In this document: positions 52,659 to 62,603 of the stretch, one piece after another | Layout: every line of letters begins with the position of its first letter | How positions within the stretch are numbered: the first letter of the stretch is position 1 | From: an uncultured Saprospiraceae bacterium | GTDB lineage: Bacteria > Bacteroidota > Bacteroidia > Chitinophagales > Saprospiraceae | Assembly (NCBI GenBank): GCA_937928045.1 | Contig: CALFWO010000031.1 | Location: forward strand, 1-64,000 | Reading direction: 5' to 3' | Length of the DNA: 64,000 nt | The notes under the pieces: generated by a model | Told to the model about the DNA's origin: nothing | Databases searched by the model: none | Seen by the model: only the letters and a program-made list of their open reading frames with translations | Program-made: the position numbers and the translations under genes

Positions 52659-54713
52659 ATGAGAAGCCTGCTTTTAATTTCAATTCTTTTTATTGCACTT
52701 CCCAGTTTGGCCCAAGATAGATCAAGAATGCTGTGCGTTTTTGACATGCAAGATCGTAACAACGAATCCAATGATGCCAGAATATTTTCTTGTACTCATA
52801 TGGCTAATGTAGCTGGTCTTCCTGCAAGGGTAACTTTTGATATAGAGGAAGCCTTGATGTATGGCGTTATTTTATTCAGCTCCGAATTTAAAAATGGCAG
52901 TTTTACTTCTGAGGAACTAAGTTCGTTAGAAAATTTTGTTGAAACGGGTGGTGTGATTATCTCTTCAAGAATTGATGATGAGGAATACTTTGACCTTTTT
53001 GGTATTTCAAATGTTCATGATTCTAAGAATCGTTATTCGTTAGATTTTGAAATAGATAAAGACGAAGTTCTTTTTGATTTGATTGATGAAGAATATGAGC
53101 AATCCATTTCTTTAGGTCGGTCTAATGGACAAGATATTTTTAAGACGGTTTCTTATGAAACTACTTCGGCGAAAACATTAGCCAAGTTTGATGATGGTTC
53201 ATCCGGATTTATTCAAAATAGTTTTGGCGAAGGAACAGCTTACAGTTTTGGTTTCACTTGGAAAGATTTAATTGTTCGAAATCAAATCAATAGAGATTAC
53301 GAAGCTCAACGGATTACAAGCAATGGATTTGAAGCTACGCAGGATGTTTTGTTTTTTTTAGTAAGAAATATTTTTTCAAAACATATTCCATATAGTGCTT
53401 GGAAACATACTAGTCCTAGAAATTCTAGTTCTACTTTAATTGTCACTCATGATTTAGATAGTAAAACAGGCATGGATTCCATGCAGGTTTTTGCAAGTCA
53501 AGAAAGGGAAAGAGGAATAACAGCTACTTACAATATTACAACCAGGTATTTTGATGATTACACAATGGGGCCATTTTATACAAATAATGGAACTGTAGTT
53601 GATTTTGTCAAAAATCTGAGACATGTCATTGGTTCTCATTCTGTGGGTCATTTTTTCGACTTCGCGGATGATGATATTTTCCCAATGGGCGAAATGGGTT
53701 TAACACAAGAAAATTATACTCCCTACAATGATGGAGTAGTTACATCAGGAGGAACTGTCTTTGGCGAATGTGAGGTTTCGAAGAATATTTTGGAAGAAAA
53801 TCATAATTTGAATATTCGTAGTTTTCGTGCGGGCCACTTGGCATACAACAAATATTTAATTAATGTCTTAGATACTTTAGGGTATGAATTCGATAGTAAT
53901 TTCTCTTCAGCAGACATTTTGACCAATTTTCCTTTTCAATGCAAATATGGAAGAAGTTTCAGCGGTAAAGTTTCAGATGTTACAGAGATACCGGTCACCA
54001 TCTCGGATGTTTTTCATGACAACCCAATAACCTCAACCAATTTTGAAAGTAAGGTTGATATTTGGAAAACCATTTTTAATCAGAATGACAGAAATGGGGC
54101 GGTTACAACTTTGTTGATTCATCCAAACAGGTTATGGAAGAATACTGCTCAAAACTTATTTTTGGATCAGTTGCCAAGTTCATCAAATATTATGGAGATG
54201 ACTAGATTTGGAGATTACTGGAATCAAAGAAAGAACGTTACGTTCTCTTCTTCTTTGGATAATAATCAATTGACTATAAAGTTAAATCAAGCCCTAACTA
54301 TAGAGAACGAAGAAGTGAGTTTTATCGTTGCACAAGGACAAGATCTAAATGATATTCTGATTCTGGATCATTTGGGGAATGAACTAGATTTAAACCAAGA
54401 GGACTGGAAAGAAAATGATGTGATGGTATTTGTTAAAGCTCCGGTTTTAAGCGGAATTCCAGATTCAAAAGCGACGTCTAAAACAAATATTATTCTATTT
54501 CCCAATCCTACTCAAGAGCAATTTTATATTCAGTCTGATGTAGAAATATTAGATGCGAATGTTGTTAACATTCTTGGACAATCAGTTGAAGCCTCTTTTT
54601 CCAAAAGAGATAACTTGATTCAGCTTGATGCACGCACGCAGAGTGGATTGTACTTTATTGTTATGAAACTGGTGAATGGAGAACAAGTGATTAGGCAAAT
54701 GATTAAAGAATAA
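52659..54713 (+). CDS. Polysaccharide deacetylase-like secreted protein with T9SS sorting domain
   Basis: A 684-residue secreted protein with signal peptide MRSLLLISILFIALPSLAQ. The first 240 residues include a glutamine-amidotransferase-like segment (ALMYGVILFSSEFKNG, FVETGGVIISSR). Then comes a CE4/NodB-like region: motif 1 IVTHDLDSKTG (H264, D265, D267), motif 2 SHSVGH (H327, H331), motif 3 FRAGHL (about 390) and a late histidine in TLLIHPNR. The motifs differ from the classic TFDDG form. The last 80 residues are a type A T9SS domain (ILFPNPTQEQFYI, GLYFIVMKL). It should act on extracellular glycans. Confidence 0.75.
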   Translation: MRSLLLISILFIALPSLAQDRSRMLCVFDMQDRNNESNDARIFSCTHMANVAGLPARVTFDIEEALMYGVILFSSEFKNGSFTSEELSSLENFVETGGVIISSRIDDEEYFDLFGISNVHDSKNRYSLDFEIDKDEVLFDLIDEEYEQSISLGRSNGQDIFKTVSYETTSAKTLAKFDDGSSGFIQNSFGEGTAYSFGFTWKDLIVRNQINRDYEAQRITSNGFEATQDVLFFLVRNIFSKHIPYSAWKHTSPRNSSSTLIVTHDLDSKTGMDSMQVFASQERERGITATYNITTRYFDDYTMGPFYTNNGTVVDFVKNLRHVIGSHSVGHFFDFADDDIFPMGEMGLTQENYTPYNDGVVTSGGTVFGECEVSKNILEENHNLNIRSFRAGHLAYNKYLINVLDTLGYEFDSNFSSADILTNFPFQCKYGRSFSGKVSDVTEIPVTISDVFHDNPITSTNFESKVDIWKTIFNQNDRNGAVTTLLIHPNRLWKNTAQNLFLDQLPSSSNIMEMTRFGDYWNQRKNVTFSSSLDNNQLTIKLNQALTIENEEVSFIVAQGQDLNDILILDHLGNELDLNQEDWKENDVMVFVKAPVLSGIPDSKATSKTNIILFPNPTQEQFYIQSDVEILDANVVNILGQSVEASFSKRDNLIQLDARTQSGLYFIVMKLVNGEQVIRQMIKE

Positions 54714-54744
54714 TAGGCCAATTAGGATATTTGGAGGATTCAAT

Positions 54745-54780
54745 AAAAATGCGATCATGAAAAATCATGATCGCATTTTT
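54745..54780 (+). terminator. Intrinsic terminator after the deacetylase-like gene
   Basis: A 16-base stem (54745-54760 with 54765-54780) around a four-A loop and ending in T residues, about 30 bases after the stop. It is nearly symmetrical and could act in both directions. Confidence 0.85.
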
Positions 54781-54979
54781 AGTTTAACAGCATTGAGCTC
54801 CAAATAGTCATGTGCAACTTTACTTCAGGTATTCTGCAACAAGATTACTACTGAAGAATGGTCTAGAAGAATTTTTTTTCAAAAAACCCAATAACATTCA
54901 AGCGTTTTTCCTTTCTCAAGGATAGTATTACTGTAACGTTGATCAACTCTTAATGAATTAACGAAGTAATACTCCTATT

Positions 54980-54995
54980 TTGGATGGCCATCCAA
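54980..54995. promoter_or_regulatory. 16-bp perfect palindrome upstream of a lipoprotein gene
   Basis: TTGGATGGCCATCCAA is a perfect palindrome 34 bases upstream of the start at 55030. No T-run follows, so a regulator binding site is more likely than a terminator. Confidence 0.3.
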
Positions 54996-55029
54996 ACGGA
55001 TAGATCGCTTCTTCTAAATAAAATGAAAA

Positions 55030-56346
55030 ATGAAATATTTAAATATCTACCTGATTTTATTGGTATTCTGTTTTACAGCTTGTCAGAAAAATGAAGACCT
55101 TACAGAGACCGTTAAAGATTTTTCTCTATCGGAACTTGTGCCAACTTCTAATCTGACTTTGACAGGCGGTGTTGGGGAATATGGAAGTTACTTGCATTGG
55201 ACAAATCGAAACTTCCGGTTGCAGAATGTGAAAATTCAATTGATGTACAACGACGAGGTATTGGATGAGACCAATACAGACGAAGTAGGGACCTTTAGTT
55301 TTCCAACACAGCCGGTTCCAAACGAAGGCGCCTATCTCTTGTTTGAATCACCAGGTTTTTATAATAATGTAAGTAAAGTTGATACTTTCAGTACTTCAAT
55401 TTTTGGGGCAAATATGCTAAGAAAATCATATCCTAATCTTAGCGGTGAGGCAATCAGCAATGGTGGTCCCTATATTAAATTGAAAGGCGTACTGCAAGAT
55501 CCTTCAGAAGCGAACATTCCACTTTATTACATTACAAATTCGGCAGATGAATTGATTGGGACAACAACACCTGTTGACGATTTTAATGCTTTTACGATTA
55601 CCACTTTGGCAAATGAAGAACTGTTTTTGCATTACAAAGTTGATTGTCATCCAGAAGGGGTGATTCCATTGGGCTCGTTTTCGGAAGATACAGATATTGG
55701 AGTGTTGCTTGATCAAAGTTTTGACTTTTCAAAGAACCTTAGAGGACTTTTTATATCTAATGTTTACGATTGCTTGGGGGCTAATTTATCAGAATATTCA
55801 ATCTTTTTTAATCTTGATGGATTGACCGAGCATAGCTGGGGAACATCAGGTTTTGGAGCTTGGGAATGTGATTTATTGGTACATCCAGTGATTGTAACTG
55901 TAGCTACTCAAAGCCCAAGAAGATATCAAGAAAAGATCGTTGACTTTTCTCAACCGCTGGGAAATTTATTTGACATGACCCTGTGTACGGAAGATGATAC
56001 GTACATTAAATATACAATAGGTGGTGGTGCTGAAATTGATCCTAATCTTTTTACCTATGCAAATATTCTTCCTAATGGTCAATTATTGCTTAAGCAAAAA
56101 GATCCAGATTATGATAACGGTACAGATATTACCTTCTTTGCTTCAGGATCTAATGTGGGAAGTAGTCCTACCGATGTCGTTTTTTATTCTGGACTAGAAA
56201 TATTGCTTGGAGGGTATGGACTGACAATGAATGTCACATCGAATGATGGCGAATTTATCGAGGGGACTTTTTCTGGAGAAGCGCTTGATGCATTTGAATC
56301 TTCATTAGGAAATCTAGAAGGCAGTTTTAGAGCTCGGATTCAATAA
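55030..56346 (+). CDS. Hypothetical lipoprotein with beta-rich repeats
   Basis: A 438-residue lipoprotein with signal MKYLNIYLILLVFCFTAC and lipobox cysteine C18. The mature part starts with a polar stretch and continues with carboxypeptidase-regulatory-like strands (LTLTGGVGEYGSYLHW, VLDETNTDEVGTFSF) and further beta segments with cysteines at about 205, 230 and 280. No family is recognised. It is followed, about 17 bases on, by a long imperfect inverted repeat and then the second ECF sigma gene. Confidence 0.6.
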   Translation: MKYLNIYLILLVFCFTACQKNEDLTETVKDFSLSELVPTSNLTLTGGVGEYGSYLHWTNRNFRLQNVKIQLMYNDEVLDETNTDEVGTFSFPTQPVPNEGAYLLFESPGFYNNVSKVDTFSTSIFGANMLRKSYPNLSGEAISNGGPYIKLKGVLQDPSEANIPLYYITNSADELIGTTTPVDDFNAFTITTLANEELFLHYKVDCHPEGVIPLGSFSEDTDIGVLLDQSFDFSKNLRGLFISNVYDCLGANLSEYSIFFNLDGLTEHSWGTSGFGAWECDLLVHPVIVTVATQSPRRYQEKIVDFSQPLGNLFDMTLCTEDDTYIKYTIGGGAEIDPNLFTYANILPNGQLLLKQKDPDYDNGTDITFFASGSNVGSSPTDVVFYSGLEILLGGYGLTMNVTSNDGEFIEGTFSGEALDAFESSLGNLEGSFRARIQ

Positions 56347-56363
56347 TTTGATTGAAAGAAAAT

Positions 56364-56437
56364 AGCTGATCATTTATTCCTCATTTGACGCCTCTACTAA
56401 AAATATTTTGAGCCGACAGATGAGGAGTAAATCAGCT
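56364..56437. repeat. Long imperfect inverted repeat upstream of the second sigma gene
   Basis: Left arm agctgatcatttattcctca (56364-56383) pairs with right arm tgaggagtaaatcagct (56421-56437) with a small bulge and one mismatch, around a loop of 37 bases. It lies between the lipoprotein gene and the TTG start of the ECF sigma gene. It may be a weak terminator or a regulatory stem; there is no T-run. Confidence 0.4.
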
Positions 56438-56486
56438 TGCAGAAAATGACACTAATTTTTCTATAAAACTAGAAGTGTAAACCAAC

Positions 56487-57065
56487 TTGGCAAACAAAAC
56501 AGACATTAAGGATTTAATACTGAAAAGTAAAAACCAGGAATGGAAAGCGCAGAAGGCGCTTTACTTAATGTATGCGGACGAAATGATGTCAATTGCAATT
56601 AGATATACTAAAGATCATTCTGCTGCTAAAGATTTGGTTCAAGAAACTTTTCTTACATTTTTTAAAAAAATAGAACAGTTTGATGAAAGCAAAGGTGCAT
56701 TGGGAGCTTGGATGAGTAGAATATTAATTAATCAAGCATTGAAAGATTTTAGAAAAAATCAAAGAATGGTTTTTGTTGCTGAAGAAACTTTTGCGGCTGA
56801 AGTTTCAAGCGAGATTTCCGTTATTGAAAAATTAGAAGCCGAAGATATTTTGAAATTGTTAAAGGAGTTGCCGGAAGGTTGCCGTGTTATCTTTAATCTA
56901 AAAGTAGTAGAAGGTTATTCGCATACTGAAATTGGAGCGTTGTTAGGGATAACAGCAAGTGCTTCGCGATCGCAATTGACTCGGGCGAAAAAAATACTCC
57001 GTGAATTAATTTTAGGGAACTCATCTCAGAACATTTTTGTGAAGACAAAAAGAAAAATAATATAA
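56487..57065 (+). CDS. ECF-type RNA polymerase sigma factor (second copy)
   Basis: A 192-residue ECF sigma factor. Region 2 has YTKDHSAAKDLVQETFLTFFKK and GAWMSRILINQALKDFRK; region 4 has LPEGCRVIFNLKVVEGYSHTEI and the helix ITASASRSQLTRAKKIL. The start is a TTG at 56487: an in-frame stop lies at 56478-56480, and no ATG occurs before the conserved core. Weak initiation may keep its level low. The downstream gene, 36 bases on, encodes a protein with the same layout as the partner of the first sigma factor in the window. Confidence 0.88.
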   Translation: MANKTDIKDLILKSKNQEWKAQKALYLMYADEMMSIAIRYTKDHSAAKDLVQETFLTFFKKIEQFDESKGALGAWMSRILINQALKDFRKNQRMVFVAEETFAAEVSSEISVIEKLEAEDILKLLKELPEGCRVIFNLKVVEGYSHTEIGALLGITASASRSQLTRAKKILRELILGNSSQNIFVKTKRKII

Positions 57066-57101
57066 ATATTGCTTGCAAGGCGATATTAAATATTTATCAA
57101 T

Positions 57102-58577
57102 ATGGAAAAGCATTTTAAAAATAAACTAAAGAGCCATAAAGTCGATTGGGATAAGGAGGATCTTTTACCTGGATTGAAGGAAGAGCTTTCCAATGACAAA
57201 CCTGCTTCTGGGTGGAAATATCTTTTTTTACTTCCGCTACTCTTTTTGGCTACTTGCTGGGGGCTGAATTTTATGAATGGTACTAAAGATCTTTCTGGTG
57301 TCATTGTTGGTGAAAAGGTGATGGAGTTGAATGATCAAAGAGATCAAGCCTATGACTTTGATAATGTACCGCAAGCAGAAATAAAAGAATTCGATAAAGA
57401 GCAGGATTCAAGTAAAATCATGATTGCGGAGTCTGGTGCTAAAGAAGTAAGATCCAAAGTCCAAACTTTAGGGGATTTGAAAAAATGGAGTACTGAAAAT
57501 ACAGCGCTGCAAATATTGAGAGGTAATGTAATTTTTGAGAATAAGAAAAACGCTTCAATAAATAATCAATCCTTTGTTCCTAGTTCTAGGCGTTTGAATG
57601 AAGCGATTGGAAAGGATGTTAATCGAACAGCTGACTTTGTTTTATTGGATAGTAATAATATTGAACAGCAACTGAGTAAACTGTCTAATTCGATAATTAA
57701 TAACGATGGTCAACTTGATGCAGAAGATAAAATTGAAAGAATAGAAAAACTTTCAAGTATTGCTGTAGCGCTCATTAATCGTAAAAGAAAATTTGAAGAG
57801 GTATTTAAAGTGAAATTTGTTGAGGAAAAAGATAATTTAGTAAGTGAGCGCCAACATAACAATATTTTGTTTATGGCAGTCAGTGGAGATGTAGGATTGC
57901 TTGGAAGAAGCGTTATGTTTGAAAGTGATAATGCGGAATTCGTTCGAAGATTGGAAACAAATGAGCAGACGATTTCTTCTCGTGCATTAGTTGCAACTAA
58001 TATCAATCTAGGGTATCAATTTGAATCAGGTTGGTTTTTGCAATCAGGCTTAGAATACCGAGAGAATATTGAATTCTTCAAATATGATCATTCGAAAGTA
58101 GAAACTACACAGCGTTTTGATGAAAAAGCACTTTATTTTTTGAATCAGAATTCAGATACCTTGTTTTTCGCTGACTCAATTCTAGTTCAAGAAACTGAAA
58201 CAAGAACTGTTAGACACTGGAACAAGCATAGGTTTTTGATTGTGCCGATTGATTTTGGATATCGTCATGCTTTTGGAAAAGTGAATATATTTGGATCTGC
58301 TGGACTGAGTTATGCCCTTTTGCAAAATTTTCAGGGTAGAGAAAATATACTGGCAGAAGATGGTTCAAACGAAATCGTGAATGATCCAGCATTTCAATTT
58401 AAAAATAGAGTGGGATTTCAAGTAGGGTTGGGATTGGAATATTCAGTTTCCGGTAATTCAAATCTTTTTGCGAAGATCAACTATCGCAAAAGTCCGAAGC
58501 TGGTCGAAGGAGTGAAAACCCAGTGGCATCAAAGTTGTTCTTTGGGCTTAGGGTTTAGATATTTTATTTGTAAATAA
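57102..58577 (+). CDS. Putative anti-sigma/trans-envelope protein with barrel-like C-terminus (second copy)
   Basis: A 491-residue protein. The cytoplasmic start (residues 1-36) has one short unit, FKNKLKSHKVDWDKEDLLPGL, resembling the HW-containing repeats of the partner protein near 47475. A transmembrane helix lies at about 38-57 (WKYLFLLPLLFLATCWGL). A polar, low-complexity linker follows. The last 220 residues show barrel-like strands with glycine and aromatic turns (GDVGLLGRSVMFES, GYRHAFGKVNIFGSAGLSYAL, GFQVGLGLEYSVSG, ending LGLGFRYF). It follows the second ECF sigma gene by 36 bases. The repeated pairing suggests one type of trans-envelope sensor; direct evidence is lacking. Confidence 0.55.
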   Translation: MEKHFKNKLKSHKVDWDKEDLLPGLKEELSNDKPASGWKYLFLLPLLFLATCWGLNFMNGTKDLSGVIVGEKVMELNDQRDQAYDFDNVPQAEIKEFDKEQDSSKIMIAESGAKEVRSKVQTLGDLKKWSTENTALQILRGNVIFENKKNASINNQSFVPSSRRLNEAIGKDVNRTADFVLLDSNNIEQQLSKLSNSIINNDGQLDAEDKIERIEKLSSIAVALINRKRKFEEVFKVKFVEEKDNLVSERQHNNILFMAVSGDVGLLGRSVMFESDNAEFVRRLETNEQTISSRALVATNINLGYQFESGWFLQSGLEYRENIEFFKYDHSKVETTQRFDEKALYFLNQNSDTLFFADSILVQETETRTVRHWNKHRFLIVPIDFGYRHAFGKVNIFGSAGLSYALLQNFQGRENILAEDGSNEIVNDPAFQFKNRVGFQVGLGLEYSVSGNSNLFAKINYRKSPKLVEGVKTQWHQSCSLGLGFRYFICK

Positions 58578-58628
58578 TTTTATTCGATATTTTGAATAAA
58601 AAGTAAACATTAACTTGAAGCGTAATTA

Positions 58629-61600
58629 TCAAATTTGCTTTTCTTTTTCAAAATAGGCTTTATAGCTTTTAGAAAAATAGGATAGGCTAGAAAATCCAGT
58701 AGCTGTTGCTATTTCTCCTAGATTACCGTAATCTTCTTCGATTAATAGTTTGGCTTTTTCCAGTCGAATTCTTCTGAGATATTCTTTCAACGTATGTCCA
58801 GCAATGCTTTTTACCCGATTCCTTAATGTCTTTTCTCCAATCCCTAGTAAGGATGCTATGTCTACTGATTTTAATTTACAATTGCTTATATTTTCGAGAA
58901 TCACTGTTTCCAATTCTTTCATTAAAAAGAGATCATCATTGTGTATGTTTTTGGGTAATAGGTTATGAGCAAAAGAAGACTTTACTTTTTCTTCAAGGTT
59001 GCGGCGCATAGCCATCATTTGTTCAATCTTAGAAAGTAAATAGTCTTCTTGAATTGGTTTTTGAATCAAATAGTCCGCACCTGCTTTCATACTTTGTAAC
59101 TCTGTATCTTGTGATAAGCTGCCAGTTAAAAACAAGAAAGGAGTTGTTTTGAACCGTTCAATATTTCTAACCGCCTTTAAAAATTCCATTCCATCAAGTA
59201 CGGGCATATTAACATCTGATATAATTAATTGAGGATCTATATTGTCTAATATTTTTAGAGCAATCTCACCATTATTAGCATTGATGATGTGGTAATTTTT
59301 GTTTAAAGTTTGATTGATGAAAAAGAGTACATCTCGGCTGTCATCTACCGCTAAGATGAGCGTTTTTTCTGTATCTTCGGCCAACTGTATTTGACTTTTG
59401 ATATCCGTTAAATCAATGTGCTTTTTGATGATATCTTCTTGCGTAATAGTAGGTTTGGGAAGGCAAAAAGAAAATGTTGAACCAACTCCAAGTTCACTTT
59501 TAATTTCTAAATTGGTTTCATGAAGTTTTAGTATTTCAGAAACAAGACTTAATCCAATTCCTGTACCTTTTTTAATATTGTTGCTGGCTTGATAATAGGG
59601 AAGGATTAAGGAAGAAACTTCGGCTTCTGGTATTCCTAGGCCTTGGTCCATGATCTCTATTAGTTGTCCATTATGGGTGGTCTTGGAATCAATACGAATG
59701 ATTTGATTAACAGAGGAAAATTTAATCGCGTTGGATAATAAGTTGCCAATAACTTTTTGGATCAGTGATATGTCAATGTCCAAAAAGAAACGCTTTTGTT
59801 CATACTGAAAAACGATGTCTATTTTCTTTTGATCTGCAAGTGGTTTAAGCAACTCTACTTGTTCTTTGATGATTCCATTGATATTGTACCAATTTTTTTT
59901 TGCTTTTAATTTTCCGGACTCAGCTTTGCTCAGCTCCATGATTTCATTTGAAATCTCAATTAGGTTATTGATGTTAGCAGAAATTCTATTGTGATTTTGA
60001 ACAATCAATGTTCCATCCCCATTTTTTAGATTGGCCTTAATGGCCTGAAGTGGCGATTTGAATTCATGTGATATTTGGGCATACATTCTGTTCTTTGCTT
60101 CTTGAGATAAGTTGAGTTCATGGGTCAACCTTTTTTGAGCATTCAATGACTTTGAAAGTTGTTCTTTTTCTTGGTTAAGTTCTAAAGTTTGTTCAGCTAC
60201 TTTTTCTTTTAATAATTTATTTCGTTTTTTGACAATACTAGTTCTCCATTTTATTAGAAGTAAAACCAAGCCACTTAAGACTAGTCCAGTCAAGGGCCAA
60301 AAGTACCAACGTTGATAGTAGTAAGGAGGGACGGTTATGAAAACTGGTTCAATTAAATGCCAAGCATTTTCTCCGTTCCGCGTGCGAAGTCTAATTTTAT
60401 TTTTGCCACTTGGAAGATTGTTTAAAGCTAAAACTCCAGGGCTGCCTGTTGCTTTCCATGTCTCATCACTTGACTGCTGGTATTGATATTCTATAGTTTG
60501 ATTTTTTGAAAGAACAATAGGTTTTAGAGAAAGAGCAATGTCATTTTGACCCGTCGACAATACAATGTTTCTACCAGAAATACTATCTGCAACTTCAATT
60601 TGTGTATGGTAATTTTGAACGGCTTCGAATTTTTTGTTTGGATTAATCAATAGTGCGCCATAGATGTTTGGAAAAATAATTCTGCCATCCTGTAAAAGAA
60701 TAGAACTGGGTTGGATGTCATTATTTGAAGCAATCAGTGGGATACCGTCAGACGTAGAAAAAAAAGCTAATTGTAAATGATTAGCTGTGTCTAATGCCGA
60801 CTTTTTGTTGAAATAGAAAACCTGATTCCCTTCACATATCCCCCACATTTTGCCAACTAAATCGTCTTGTAAAAATTTTACATTCTTTGGTAATTCTTCT
60901 TTTTTGGGAGCAGGAATTATTCCTTTTGCTCCACTATAAAGATATAGCCCATCTCCATTTGATGTTATCCAAATGTTTCCTTCTTGATCTTTGAATATGG
61001 TGTTTACGATCCTATTTTCAAAGTCTATAGGCGCATAGCCAGTCCCATCAAAAGAAAAGAGCTTGCCGGAATTGAAGGCTATAATAAATTTGTGTTTTTC
61101 GTATTCGCGCATAGCAGAAACGCGATCAAATTCTTCTACTCCGGGCGCGGGATACGCTATGAATTTTCCTTTTGAGATTTCATCTTCTGAGGGAATATAT
61201 TTATGAATGCCTTTTCTGGTGCCGACCCAAATATTTTGTTCGCTATCTTGAAAAATGAGACGAACGTTTCTACTCATTAGGCCATCCTCCTTCGTGTATC
61301 GAACTCGTCTGCCATTGGCCGAAATCTTTGTAACCCCTTTGTCACTCATCCAAAGAATGTCGTTCGAATCATGGAAATTCACTGGAAGACAATTGGTACC
61401 GAAAAGGTGTGTTAATGTGCCTTTTTGATCAAGTGTGTTTATCCCTGCGCAGGACGTACTAAAGTATATCTCTCCATTCTTCTTCTGACTTACTGACCAA
61501 ATGTTATCACTTGTTAATCCAAAATTTTTATCCAAAACTTGGATTTGTTCTTCATACAATTGGATAATTCCTTGCCCCCCAGTACCAACCCAAATGTTTC

Positions 61601-62489
61601 CTTGGTCGTCTTCAAATAAGTTTCTTATAAAAGAACCTTTTTCTATTCCTAATTCTATTTGCTTAAGGGATGGATTTTCTGGAGTCGCTAAGAATAGACC
61701 ATTTCTATTTTCTCCTCCACGCAGGGATAACCAAAGTCTATTTTTGGAATCAATTAGATGGGATATTATGTCATTATCGTCTTCTGCCTCAATAGTTCGA
61801 TAGATATAATTATCATTGTTGAATAAGTATTCGTACTTATCAGATCGACAAATAATTCGTTGATTGGGTAAGAAGATTATTCCATTGTTAAAATTGGAGA
61901 GATTCTTAGGTCCGTAAGTTGTCTCCTTTTCAATGTTGGATTGAATAACGTAAGTTGACTGTTTCAGTGATTTGAAGAAAAGGGTATCACCAATCTGATG
62001 CATCGCCCATATTTCTTCATCGGATATCGGAATGGAACGGATATATTTCAGCTCCAAGTTATTAAAACTGTACTCAATTGCTCCTAGGTTAGTTACTAAA
62101 AAGACGCGACCTTCTTTTACATAGACGGAATTGACGTCGTATTTAAAGTATTGTTGGGTGTTGATTAACGTATCAAATTCTCCATATGAATACAGAATTT
62201 CAAAATGATCTTTCTTGTACCAACGGCCGCCCTTTGAGTCAATATGAAGTAGTTTGCCAAAGTCATTTGTGGATTTGATGAATCGATGTCCATCGAAATT
62301 TTGATTGTTGAAATTAAGCTTGCCTAAACTGTCTTGCCAAAATTTTCCGCCAGAATGGAAGGGCTGTTGAACGCTCATTCCATAATTCGAAACTCCAAAT
62401 TGTTTAAATGGGAGTTGTCCGAATATTACTGCGGAACACATAATAAAGCTAATGCCAAATAGGTATTTGATTTTGGTTTTTCTGGTCAT
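58629..62489 (-). CDS. Hybrid two-component regulator with propeller sensor and AraC output
   Basis: A 1286-residue inner-membrane protein. Signal/anchor at 1-25. Residues 40-690 form beta-propeller blades of the Reg_prop type, such as NIWVGTGGQGIIQL and NIWVGTRKGIHKY. A Y_Y_Y domain follows (about 690-745, with LPSGKNKIRLRTRN). A transmembrane helix at about 735-760 (WYFWPLTGLVLSGLVLLLI) leads to a coiled coil, HisKA with the acceptor histidine near 807 in QISHEFKSPLQ, HATPase (IMDQGLGIPE, GTGIGLSLV), a receiver near 1040-1160 with the acceptor aspartate near 1091 in ISDVNMPVLDG, and a C-terminal AraC-type HTH (about 1180-1286). It is divergent from an outer-membrane protein gene. Confidence 0.93.
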   Translation of the reverse strand: MTRKTKIKYLFGISFIMCSAVIFGQLPFKQFGVSNYGMSVQQPFHSGGKFWQDSLGKLNFNNQNFDGHRFIKSTNDFGKLLHIDSKGGRWYKKDHFEILYSYGEFDTLINTQQYFKYDVNSVYVKEGRVFLVTNLGAIEYSFNNLELKYIRSIPISDEEIWAMHQIGDTLFFKSLKQSTYVIQSNIEKETTYGPKNLSNFNNGIIFLPNQRIICRSDKYEYLFNNDNYIYRTIEAEDDNDIISHLIDSKNRLWLSLRGGENRNGLFLATPENPSLKQIELGIEKGSFIRNLFEDDQGNIWVGTGGQGIIQLYEEQIQVLDKNFGLTSDNIWSVSQKKNGEIYFSTSCAGINTLDQKGTLTHLFGTNCLPVNFHDSNDILWMSDKGVTKISANGRRVRYTKEDGLMSRNVRLIFQDSEQNIWVGTRKGIHKYIPSEDEISKGKFIAYPAPGVEEFDRVSAMREYEKHKFIIAFNSGKLFSFDGTGYAPIDFENRIVNTIFKDQEGNIWITSNGDGLYLYSGAKGIIPAPKKEELPKNVKFLQDDLVGKMWGICEGNQVFYFNKKSALDTANHLQLAFFSTSDGIPLIASNNDIQPSSILLQDGRIIFPNIYGALLINPNKKFEAVQNYHTQIEVADSISGRNIVLSTGQNDIALSLKPIVLSKNQTIEYQYQQSSDETWKATGSPGVLALNNLPSGKNKIRLRTRNGENAWHLIEPVFITVPPYYYQRWYFWPLTGLVLSGLVLLLIKWRTSIVKKRNKLLKEKVAEQTLELNQEKEQLSKSLNAQKRLTHELNLSQEAKNRMYAQISHEFKSPLQAIKANLKNGDGTLIVQNHNRISANINNLIEISNEIMELSKAESGKLKAKKNWYNINGIIKEQVELLKPLADQKKIDIVFQYEQKRFFLDIDISLIQKVIGNLLSNAIKFSSVNQIIRIDSKTTHNGQLIEIMDQGLGIPEAEVSSLILPYYQASNNIKKGTGIGLSLVSEILKLHETNLEIKSELGVGSTFSFCLPKPTITQEDIIKKHIDLTDIKSQIQLAEDTEKTLILAVDDSRDVLFFINQTLNKNYHIINANNGEIALKILDNIDPQLIISDVNMPVLDGMEFLKAVRNIERFKTTPFLFLTGSLSQDTELQSMKAGADYLIQKPIQEDYLLSKIEQMMAMRRNLEEKVKSSFAHNLLPKNIHNDDLFLMKELETVILENISNCKLKSVDIASLLGIGEKTLRNRVKSIAGHTLKEYLRRIRLEKAKLLIEEDYGNLGEIATATGFSSLSYFSKSYKAYFEKEKQI

Positions 62490-62603
62490 ACAGGGTGAAA
62501 TACTAATAAAAAAGAGGATTTTCCAATTATTACAATCTATTTTCCAATAAGTGCAAAAGTCGATGAACCCTTGGTATAGATATTGAACTTAATATGTAAT
62601 ACC

